A stretch of 27,012 nt of DNA, taken from assembly GCF_000718785.1 (NCBI RefSeq), contig NZ_JOCA01000041.1:1-27012 (forward strand). Reading direction: 5' to 3'. The translations under genes were made by a program, and so were the position numbers. The notes beneath the pieces are model-generated. The model ran no database searches and was not told where the DNA came from. It worked only from the letters and a program-made list of their open reading frames with translations. Positions 16,118-22,458 of the stretch are shown piece by piece (positions within the stretch are counted from its first letter, which is position 1; each line of letters begins with the position of its first letter). The stretch is from Streptomyces sp. NRRL WC-3626. Its GTDB lineage: Bacteria > Actinomycetota > Actinomycetes > Streptomycetales > Streptomycetaceae.

Positions 16118-17677
16118 ATGTCTACGTCAACCGAGACCGTCCCCCTCCCGGTCACCGCCGTCAGCTGCACGGAGGACCGCGCCCACGTCGAGCGCACCGC
16201 CGTACTCGAGCTGCGGGCCGGCACCCAGCGGCTGCGCCTCGGACCGGTCAGCGCGCTGGCCGTCGACCGCACCCTCCACGCGGAGCTGACCGGCGACCGT
16301 CCGGCGGCAGTGCTGGACGCGCGGATCGTCCGCACCTGGACACCGCGCGGGCCGCTTCCCGCCGACGACGACTCCGCTCTGCGCCGGCGCACGACCGAGC
16401 TGGAGGAGGAACACACGGACCTGGAGCAGCGGCGTGACCGGCTCCGTACCCGGCTCGACGTGCTGGGCCGTCTCGCCACCGATCTGCTGCGGGAGATCGG
16501 TGAGGGTGCCGGCTTCGGAGAGGCCGAGAGGGAGCGCTGGGCCCGGGAACTGGACCGGGTCGACGGCGAACGCGACGCCCACGGCGAACGGTTGCGCGCG
16601 GTGGAGGCGCAGGCGGCAGCCGTCGCCGCCGAACTCGCCGAGGTGCGGCACGTCATGGACCTCACCGAGACGGAACCCGCCGAGCTGGTCGCCCACATCG
16701 AGCTGACCGTGGACGCCTCGGCCGCCGGACCGGCCGGACTGCGGCTGAGTCATCTCACACCGTGCGCGGTGTGGCGGCCCGCCTACCGGGCGGAACTCGA
16801 CGGCGATTCCCTCACGCTGGAGACCGAGGCCGTCGTCTGGCAGCGCACCGGCGAGGACTGGTCCGACGTACGGCTGACCCTGTCGACGGCCCGTTCCGCG
16901 CGGGCCGCGGAACCGCCCCTGCTCGGCGAGGACCGGCTGACGCTCCAGGACCGCACCCCCGCCGAACGCCGTACCGTCCACGTCGACCTGCGGGAGGAGG
17001 AGATCGCCGAACTCGGGCCCGCCGGCGTGCTGGGGCTGCCGGGCGTGGACGACGGCGGCGAGGTGCGCGTGCTGCGCTCCCCCGCGCCGGTCTCCGTGCC
17101 GGCGGACGGCCGCGCCCACCGTGTCCCGCTCTCCTCCTTCACCGCGCCGGCGAGAAGGGAGTACGCCTGCGCGCCCGAACTGTCGCCCCTCGTCAGCCAG
17201 GTGGCGCGGTTCGACAATCTGTCCGGGCACGCGCTGCTCGCCGGGCCGGTCGACCTGATCCGGGGCGGTGGGTTCGGCGGACGCGGCACACTGGACTTCG
17301 CCGCCCCCGGCGCGCCCGTCGAGCTCGCCTTCGGCAGCCGGGACGACCACCGGGTCCTGCGGGAGACCGAGGAGACCCGCGACACCTTGGGCCTCACCCA
17401 GCGGACCGTGCTCACCCGGACGGTCCGGCTGCGTCTCTCCCGCTTCTCCGCCCCGGGCGAGCACGGTGACAGGGTGATCACCGTCCGGGAACGGGTCCCG
17501 GTGTCCGAGGTCTCGGCGGTGGAGGTACGGCTGCGCCGGGACGCCTGTTCTCCGGCGCCGGACGCAATCGACGCGGACGGCATCGTCCGCTGGGACGTCC
17601 CGCTGGCCCCGGGCAGCCGGCGGACCGTCACCCTGGTCTACGACGTCTCGGCGAGCGGCAAGGTCAGCGGTCTGTGA
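16118..17677 (+). CDS. DUF4140/DUF4139 coiled-coil protein, second of a pair
   Basis: 519-aa paralogue of the upstream gene, without the Pro/Ala insert. The ATG at 16118 lies 9 bases after the previous stop, and the AGGAG that serves it overlaps that stop, which suggests translational coupling. The DUF4140 part is about 10-75 (VTAVSCTEDRAHVERTA). The coiled coil is about 85-180 (TELEEEHTDLEQRRDRLRTR). The DUF4139 part is about 190-519, with VWRPAYRAEL, VVWQRTGEDW, ARFDNLSGHALLAGPV and VRERVPVSEV. The QRTGEDW and VRERVPV motifs are shared with its neighbour. The protein is soluble and cytoplasmic by sequence. A heteromeric complex of the two is inferred from the pairing and the coiled coils. 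Its function is unknown. Confidence 0.9.
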   Translation: MSTSTETVPLPVTAVSCTEDRAHVERTAVLELRAGTQRLRLGPVSALAVDRTLHAELTGDRPAAVLDARIVRTWTPRGPLPADDDSALRRRTTELEEEHTDLEQRRDRLRTRLDVLGRLATDLLREIGEGAGFGEAERERWARELDRVDGERDAHGERLRAVEAQAAAVAAELAEVRHVMDLTETEPAELVAHIELTVDASAAGPAGLRLSHLTPCAVWRPAYRAELDGDSLTLETEAVVWQRTGEDWSDVRLTLSTARSARAAEPPLLGEDRLTLQDRTPAERRTVHVDLREEEIAELGPAGVLGLPGVDDGGEVRVLRSPAPVSVPADGRAHRVPLSSFTAPARREYACAPELSPLVSQVARFDNLSGHALLAGPVDLIRGGGFGGRGTLDFAAPGAPVELAFGSRDDHRVLRETEETRDTLGLTQRTVLTRTVRLRLSRFSAPGEHGDRVITVRERVPVSEVSAVEVRLRRDACSPAPDAIDADGIVRWDVPLAPGSRRTVTLVYDVSASGKVSGL

Positions 17678-17684
17678 CCTGGCG

Positions 17685-17717
17685 GGGCGCCGGCTCAGAA
17701 CTTGGGTGCCGGCGCCT
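17685..17717. terminator. Bidirectional terminator between the DUF4139 pair and proP
   Basis: GGCGCCGGC (17686-17694) pairs perfectly with GCCGGCGCC (17708-17716), with a G-T pair outside and a 13-base loop. It serves both converging transcripts. The proP stop TGA (17697-17695) lies in the loop, and its last codons run into the arm. Confidence 0.7.
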
Positions 17718-19191
17718 GTGACCGCACCAGCTCCGCCGCCTCCTCCGGCGTCTGCACCGAGGGGGGCGAGCCCTCCAGCGGCTGCTGGGCGGTCTCCTTC
17801 ATGCAGGCCACCGCGATGACACCGACCAGGGCGGCGGCCATCGAGTAGTACGCCGGCATCATGTCCGAGCCGGTCACGCCGATGAGGGCCGTGATGACCA
17901 GCGGTGTCGTGCCACCGAACAGGGACGCCGACAGGTTGTAGCCGACCGACAGGGAGCCGTAGCGCACATGCGTCGGAAACATGGCCGGCAGCGCCGCCGA
18001 CATGGTGCCGAGCAGACAGACCAGGGACAGGCCGAGCATCAGCATGCCGGCCGAGACGGCGAGCAGACTGCCCTGTCGCACCAGGAGGAAGGCCGGGGCG
18101 GACAGGAAGAAGAAGCCCAGCATGCCGGTCATCAGCAGCGGTTTGCGGCCGAAGTGGTCGTTGAGCCGCCCCACCTGGTTGATGATCAGCATCAGCACCA
18201 CCATGGTGGCCACCAGGATCAGCAGACCGTGGGTCTCGCTGTAGTGCAGTTCGTCCGAGAGATACGTCGGCATGTACGACAGCAGCATGTAGTCGGTGAC
18301 GTTGTACGCGCCGACCAGCGCGATGCACAGCACCAGCGTCGGCCAGTACTGCCGGAAGATCCTGGCGAGGTCGCCGTGGGCGGTGGTCTCCACGGCGTTC
18401 GCGGCGTCGCCGATGTGGACGTCGCCCTGCTCCAGCTTCAGATAGGCGGGAGTGTCGTCCAGCTTCAACCGCAGATAGATGCCGACGATGCCCAGCGGCC
18501 CGGCGACCAGGAAGGGGATGCGCCAGCCCCAGGCGTCCATCGTGTCGTTGCCGAGCCAGGCGGTGAGCGCGGTGACCAGGCCGGCCGCGCCGGTGTACCC
18601 GGCCAGCGTGCCCAGTTCCAGGAAGCTGCCGAAGTAGCCGCGCCGTTTGTCCGGGGCGTACTCCGCGATGAAGGTGGAGGCGCCGCCGTACTCGCCGCCG
18701 GTGGAGAAGCCCTGGAGCAGCCGGAAGAGGATCAGCAGCAGGGGTGACCAGAAGCCGACGGCCGCGTAGGTCGGCAGCAGGCCGATCGCGGCGGTACCGA
18801 TCGCCATCAGGATCATGGTCAGGGCGAGCACCTTCTTGCGGCCGACCTTGTCGCCCATCGGCCCGAAGACCATGCCGCCGAGCGGGCGCACCAGGAAGGC
18901 GACGGCGAAGGTGGCGAACGACGACAGCAACTGCGCGGTGTCGCTCCCGGAGGGGAAGAAGACCCGGCCGATGGTGCCGGCCAGATACGCGTAGATGCCG
19001 AAGTCGAACCACTCCATGGCGTTGCCGAGCGAGGCGGCCTTCACCGCGCGCTTGACCGCCCGTTCGTCCGTCACGGTGATGTCCGAACGGCGCAGGGGCG
19101 GGTTCCGCCGGCGGCGGACGGCACGGAACAGGGCGGGGTGCCGCCTGACCGCTGCGGAAGGGGGTGTGGGCTCGCTGTCGGTGGGGGACGT
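17695..19191 (-). CDS. proP: ProP-type proline/glycine betaine:H+ symporter (MFS, MHS family), apparent ACG start
   Basis: Twelve-helix symporter that takes up compatible solutes. It closely follows E. coli ProP from memory: ASLGNAMEWFDFG, ATFAVAFLVRPLGG, GDKVGRKK, QGFSTGGEYGGAS, DAWGWRIPF, LHYSETHG, LPAMFPTHVRYGSL and MPAYYSM. The first standard start is GTG 19074 (ITVTDERA), which has no ribosome site. The frame upstream encodes PLRRSDITVTD, which aligns with the ProP N-terminus (LRDVTIIDD), preceded by an Arg-rich run. This continues back to ACG at 19191, placed exactly 7 bases after GGAAAGGA. I therefore extend to 19191 (498 aa; ProP is 500). The osmosensing C-terminal coiled coil of E. 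coli ProP is absent; this protein ends QAPAPKF. The transporter assignment is firm, the substrate likely, the start uncertain. Confidence 0.9.
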   Translation of the reverse strand, partial: TSPTDSEPTPPSAAVRRHPALFRAVRRRRNPPLRRSDITVTDERAVKRAVKAASLGNAMEWFDFGIYAYLAGTIGRVFFPSGSDTAQLLSSFATFAVAFLVRPLGGMVFGPMGDKVGRKKVLALTMILMAIGTAAIGLLPTYAAVGFWSPLLLILFRLLQGFSTGGEYGGASTFIAEYAPDKRRGYFGSFLELGTLAGYTGAAGLVTALTAWLGNDTMDAWGWRIPFLVAGPLGIVGIYLRLKLDDTPAYLKLEQGDVHIGDAANAVETTAHGDLARIFRQYWPTLVLCIALVGAYNVTDYMLLSYMPTYLSDELHYSETHGLLILVATMVVLMLIINQVGRLNDHFGRKPLLMTGMLGFFFLSAPAFLLVRQGSLLAVSAGMLMLGLSLVCLLGTMSAALPAMFPTHVRYGSLSVGYNLSASLFGGTTPLVITALIGVTGSDMMPAYYSMAAALVGVIAVACMKETAQQPLEGSPPSVQTPEEAAELVRSQAPAPKF

Positions 19192-19198
19192 GGCGGGG

Positions 19199-19206
19199 TC
19201 CTTTCC
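19199..19206 (-). promoter_or_regulatory. Ribosome binding site that marks the upstream proP start
   Basis: On the minus strand GGAAAGGA (19206-19199) is the only good Shine-Dalgarno sequence near the proP 5' end. Seven bases follow and then ACG (19191-19189), in frame with the transporter and at the place where an ATG would be expected. Confidence 0.55.
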
Positions 19207-19251
19207 AGGTCGGACCGTGGCAGACGGAACGTACCAGCGTCTTCCGGACGA

Positions 19252-19288
19252 TGCCGGGAAGCGCGCTCGCCATCGCGTCTTCCCGGTG
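19252..19288. other. Strong hairpin in the proP/lipoprotein divergent region
   Basis: CCGGGAAG-CGCG (19254-19265) pairs with CGCG-T-CTTCCCGG (19274-19286): 12 pairs, one bulged T and an 8-base loop, plus two G-T pairs outside. It lies 60-100 bases upstream of the proP start and about 165 bases upstream of the lipoprotein. No gene ends here, so it is a leader or regulatory structure rather than an ordinary terminator. Confidence 0.45.
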
Positions 19289-19451
19289 ATCGCCGGGATA
19301 CGCCGGCATGTGATCGGGGCGGGCGCTCACCCGTGTGCCTCCGCTGCGCTGGTCGCCCGGGCGCACCGGTGGTGCGGTGAGGGGACAAGGGCACAGAAGC
19401 GCTCGGGGCAGGTCGGCGCCGGGGCGCCCGTCCCATCCACAGGAGGCACTC

Positions 19452-20291
19452 GTGACCACCCCTCGCCCGATCGTCCGCTCGTCCCGTGTCCTGGCCGTCG
19501 TACTGGCCACCGGGACCCTGCTCACCACGGCGGCCTGTTCCGACGCGGACGACAGCACGTCGGCCGGATCGGAGACCGGCGCCGCGGCGGTCGCGCAGAC
19601 CGAATCCCCCACGTCGACCGACACGTCCTCGCCCGGTCCGGTGCTCAGTGAGACGGGTGCGCGGAACGCGCTGATCACCGCGGCGGACCTGGAGGGCGAC
19701 TGGACGCAGGTGGACAAACCGCAGCAGTGGCGGGACTCCCTGCTCGTCGGGCAGGTCGACGTGGCCGCCTTCCTCAACGGGAAGAGCGACGCCGCGGACT
19801 GCCAGCAGCTGATCGACTCGCTGTACGACGAGACCCTGCTGGGGACGCCGTCCGGGGCGTCGGCGCTCAACGGGTTCGAGCAGGGCGACTCCCGGCTGCT
19901 CTACCAGGTGGCCGCCTATCAGCAGGCCGACCTCGACAAGTCGATGAAGTCGCTGCAGTCGCTTCCCGACACCTGCGACCAGTTCACCGTGACCGGCGGT
20001 GACAACGGTGACCGCACCGTCCAGGTCGTCGAGATGGAGCTGCCCGACGAGGGCGACGCGCGGCAGGGGATGACCGTGACGGTGAAGGGTGACAGCGGGG
20101 GCGAGTCCGTGACCCTCACCCTGGACGTGGCCGTGGTGCGGATCGGCGCGGACGCGATCACGGTGACCAACGGCGGGCTCGGCGGAGCCGGCCACGACGC
20201 CACCAAGGCCGCCGCCCAGCAGGGCACGCAGCGTCTGAAGGACGTCCTGGCCGGCGGCACTCCGACGCCCACCCCCAGCGGCATCGAGTGA
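19452..20291 (+). CDS. Putative lipoprotein, function unknown
   Basis: 279 aa from GTG 19452, which follows AGGAGG with a 5-base gap, the best ribosome site in the window. The N-terminus is a lipoprotein signal (basic RSSR, hydrophobic LAVVLATGTLL) with Cys29 in LTTAAC, a slightly irregular lipobox. Residues 30-65 are a Ser/Thr/Asp-rich tether. The body (about 66-265) is acidic and Gln-rich, with two further cysteines (AADCQQL and DTCDQF) that could form a disulfide, and beta-like segments (VTLTLDVAVVRIGADAITVT). The end is a short Pro/Thr tail (GTPTPTPSGIE). I recognise no catalytic motif; Streptomyces has many such lipoproteins. It is divergent from proP and 139 bases upstream of a secreted hydrolase. 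Confidence 0.85.
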   Translation: MTTPRPIVRSSRVLAVVLATGTLLTTAACSDADDSTSAGSETGAAAVAQTESPTSTDTSSPGPVLSETGARNALITAADLEGDWTQVDKPQQWRDSLLVGQVDVAAFLNGKSDAADCQQLIDSLYDETLLGTPSGASALNGFEQGDSRLLYQVAAYQQADLDKSMKSLQSLPDTCDQFTVTGGDNGDRTVQVVEMELPDEGDARQGMTVTVKGDSGGESVTLTLDVAVVRIGADAITVTNGGLGGAGHDATKAAAQQGTQRLKDVLAGGTPTPTPSGIE

Positions 20292-20430
20292 CCGCGGGTC
20301 CCGTCCGGACGCCCTGACGGCGCGGTGGCGGGCCCGGTGCCCTTCACTCGCCCGGTCCCTCCGGCGGTGCCGCGCGAGCGGGCGGCGTGCAGTGTCGTCT
20401 CCAGTCGATCCCCTCCCGGAAAGAGTGGTC

Positions 20431-21393
20431 ATGATGCGCATACGGCACGCCGCCCGACGGGCGTTCCCCCTGGCCGTCCTCGTCCCCGCAACGGTCCTGA
20501 TGGCCGCCGCCCCGTCCCTGGCCTCCCAGAGCGGCGGCGGGGCCGGCTCCGGCGCCAAGCCGACCGTGGTGCTGGTGCACGGGGCCTGGGCGGACGACTC
20601 GGGCTGGGACGAGGTCATCCGGAGTCTGCAGGCGAAGGGCTATCCGGTGGTCGCCACCGCCAACCCGCTGCGCGGCCTCGACGGCGACTCCGCCTACCTG
20701 GCCGCCCGGCTCAGGACGATCGAGGGCCCGGTCGTCCTTGCCGCGCACTCGTACGGCGGGGCCGTCATCACCAACGCGGCGGCAGGCAATCCGAACGTCA
20801 AGTCCCTCGTCTACATAGCGGCGTTCGCGCCCGACAAGGGCGAGACGGCCCTGGAGCTCGCCGCCAAGTACCCCGGCAGCCATCTCTCGGACGATCCCGA
20901 CGCGCCCTTCCCCACCGCCCTGGCGGCGATCCCGCTCAGCAGCGACCCCGCCGACATCGACACGTACATCAAGCCGGACAAGTTCGGTGACGTCTTCCTG
21001 AGCGACCGGCTGGCGGCGGACGAGACGGCCGCGCTCGCCGCGCGGCAGCGCCCCGCGCACGTGGCGACCACCACGGAGGCGACCTCGGCCGTCGCGTGGA
21101 AGACGATCCCGTCCTGGTATCTCGTCGCCACCGACGACCGCACCATCGGCACCGACAACGTGCGCTTCATGGCCGAGCGGGCCGGCGCGACCACCGTCGA
21201 GGTCGACGCCCCGCACGCGGTGCTGGAGACCGACCCGGACGACGTGACCGATCTGATCCTGCGGGCGGCGCACGACTCCGGTCCCGCCCTCGCCGAGACC
21301 GGCGCGGGCGACCGTGCCGCGGTCCTCGGTGGCGCGGCGGTCCTGGCCGTGGCCGGCGGTACGGCCCTGGTGGTCCGGTCCCGGCGGGGCTGA
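20431..21393 (+). CDS. Secreted alpha/beta hydrolase with C-terminal LAETG sortase signal
   Basis: 320 aa from ATG 20431 (a second ATG follows at once), 5 bases after GGAAAGAG. A signal peptide covers about 1-32 (RHAARRAFPLAVLVPATVLM). The hydrolase body (44-280) is of the type with oxyanion motif HGAWADDSGW (H50), nucleophile S107 in AAHSYGGA, an acid at D235 or D236 in VATDDRT, and H262 in DAPHAVLE. That completes a Ser-Asp-His triad. The C-terminus has LAETG (287-291), a hydrophobic segment (about 294-315) and a basic end (RSRRG), the pattern of a substrate of class E sortases, which prefer LAxTG in Streptomyces (family knowledge). It is therefore expected to be linked to the cell wall. 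Esterase or related activity is likely; the substrate is unknown. Confidence 0.92.
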   Translation: MMRIRHAARRAFPLAVLVPATVLMAAAPSLASQSGGGAGSGAKPTVVLVHGAWADDSGWDEVIRSLQAKGYPVVATANPLRGLDGDSAYLAARLRTIEGPVVLAAHSYGGAVITNAAAGNPNVKSLVYIAAFAPDKGETALELAAKYPGSHLSDDPDAPFPTALAAIPLSSDPADIDTYIKPDKFGDVFLSDRLAADETAALAARQRPAHVATTTEATSAVAWKTIPSWYLVATDDRTIGTDNVRFMAERAGATTVEVDAPHAVLETDPDDVTDLILRAAHDSGPALAETGAGDRAAVLGGAAVLAVAGGTALVVRSRRG

Positions 21394-21455
21394 CCCCACG
21401 CCCGGCGTCCGGTGGCGGCCCTTTGCTACTTGGGGGTAGGAACCCGAGCCCTCTT

Positions 21456-21463
21456 GCTATACA
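21456..21463 (+). promoter_or_regulatory. Extended -10 promoter element for the diiron oxygenase operon
   Basis: TG-C-TATACA matches an extended -10 (TGnTATAAT) with one mismatch and stands out in this GC-rich DNA. No good -35 is found 16-18 bases upstream, which suits an extended -10 promoter. It is 67 bases before the oxygenase ATG. Confidence 0.45.
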
Positions 21464-21484
21464 GTTCGTCAGCAACGCGGTTGG

Positions 21485-21497
21485 TTACCCGCGGTAA
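21485..21497. promoter_or_regulatory. Palindrome TTACC-CGC-GGTAA, candidate TetR-type operator
   Basis: Perfect 5-bp arms around a 3-base centre, 21 bases downstream of the -10 and 33 bases before the oxygenase ATG, that is, in the expected 5' leader. The TTACC/GGTAA half-sites resemble operators of TetR-family repressors of lipid or oxidative genes (general knowledge). No TetR gene is in the window. Confidence 0.45.
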
Positions 21498-21530
21498 GAC
21501 TGACCGGACTCGAGGCGAGGAGCCCTCGGC

Positions 21531-22418
21531 ATGGGGAACACGACCTCCGGCGACGATGTGGCCCGGCGGCTGCTGGACTCGTCGGCGCAGCTCTCCTACG
21601 ACCCGCTCACCGAGGTCGACTGGGACACACCGCTCGACACGGACTTCCACGGCGCCAGCCCGGAGTGGAGCACGCTCTACGGGACGGCGTACTGGAACGA
21701 ACTGACCGACGCGCAGCGCAAGGAGCTGACGCGGCAGGAGGCGGCGTCCGTCGCCAGTACCGGCATCTGGTTCGAGATGATCCTGCAGCAGATGGTGCTG
21801 CGGGACATCTACGCCAAGGATCCGACGGACGACGCCGTCCAGTGGGCGCTCACCGAGATAGCCGACGAGTGCCGGCACTCGATCATGTTCGCCCGCGGGG
21901 CGAAGAAGCTCCGGGCGCCGGCCTACCGGCCGCACCGGGTCGCGCTGGAACTGGGCAGGTTCTTCAAGACCGTCGCCTTCGGCGAGGCCGCGTACGCGGC
22001 GATCCTGGTCGCCGAGGAGGTCCTCGACGTCATGCAGCGCGACTGGATGCGGGACGAGCGGGTGGTGCCGTTCGTCCGCACCATCAACAACATCCATGTC
22101 GTCGAGGAGTCCCGGCACATGAAGTTCGCCCGCGAGGAGACGCGCAGGCATCTCGCGCGCGCCGGGCGGGTGCGCCGCCGTGTGCACGCCCTGCTGATCG
22201 CCGTCGCGGCGTACGTCATCGTCACCAGCATGGTGAACCGGAAGGTCTACGCGAACGCCGGCCTGGACGAGGCACGCGCGCTGCGCGAGGCCAAGGCCAA
22301 CGAGCACCACAAGTCGATGCTGCGGGCGAGCTGTTCGGGCCTGATGGAGTTCCTGGACTCGGTGGGACTGCTCACCGGTCCCGCGCTCCGCTTCTACCGG
22401 CGCGCCCATCTCGTCTGA
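21531..22418 (+). CDS. AurF-like diiron oxygenase
   Basis: Non-heme diiron monooxygenase of the family that includes the p-aminobenzoate N-oxygenase AurF; 295 aa. ATG 21531 follows GAGGAG by 9 bases. All seven AurF-type ligand positions can be matched by spacing: E82 (IWFEM), E113 and H116 (DECRH), E162 (AEEVLD), H189 (NNIHVV), E193 and H196 (EESRH). The protein is helical throughout, with one hydrophobic stretch (about 218-236, ALLIAVAAYVIVTSMV) that may be membrane-associated or part of the core. The next gene, 40 bases downstream, encodes a ferredoxin-flavoprotein fusion that could supply electrons. No biosynthetic cluster genes adjoin it, so a specific N-oxygenation role should not be assumed; the substrate is unknown. 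Confidence 0.9.
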   Translation: MGNTTSGDDVARRLLDSSAQLSYDPLTEVDWDTPLDTDFHGASPEWSTLYGTAYWNELTDAQRKELTRQEAASVASTGIWFEMILQQMVLRDIYAKDPTDDAVQWALTEIADECRHSIMFARGAKKLRAPAYRPHRVALELGRFFKTVAFGEAAYAAILVAEEVLDVMQRDWMRDERVVPFVRTINNIHVVEESRHMKFAREETRRHLARAGRVRRRVHALLIAVAAYVIVTSMVNRKVYANAGLDEARALREAKANEHHKSMLRASCSGLMEFLDSVGLLTGPALRFYRRAHLV

Positions 22419-22458
22419 CGACCCGCACCTGTCCCGGCCTCCAGCGGAGTGGACGACC

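Noticed and set aside
16127..19870. A 1,247-codon open frame on the minus strand across the second DUF4139 gene and proP
   Set aside because: It is antisense to a clear DUF4139 protein and an alternate frame of proP. It shows no family motif and is expected from GC-rich codon bias.
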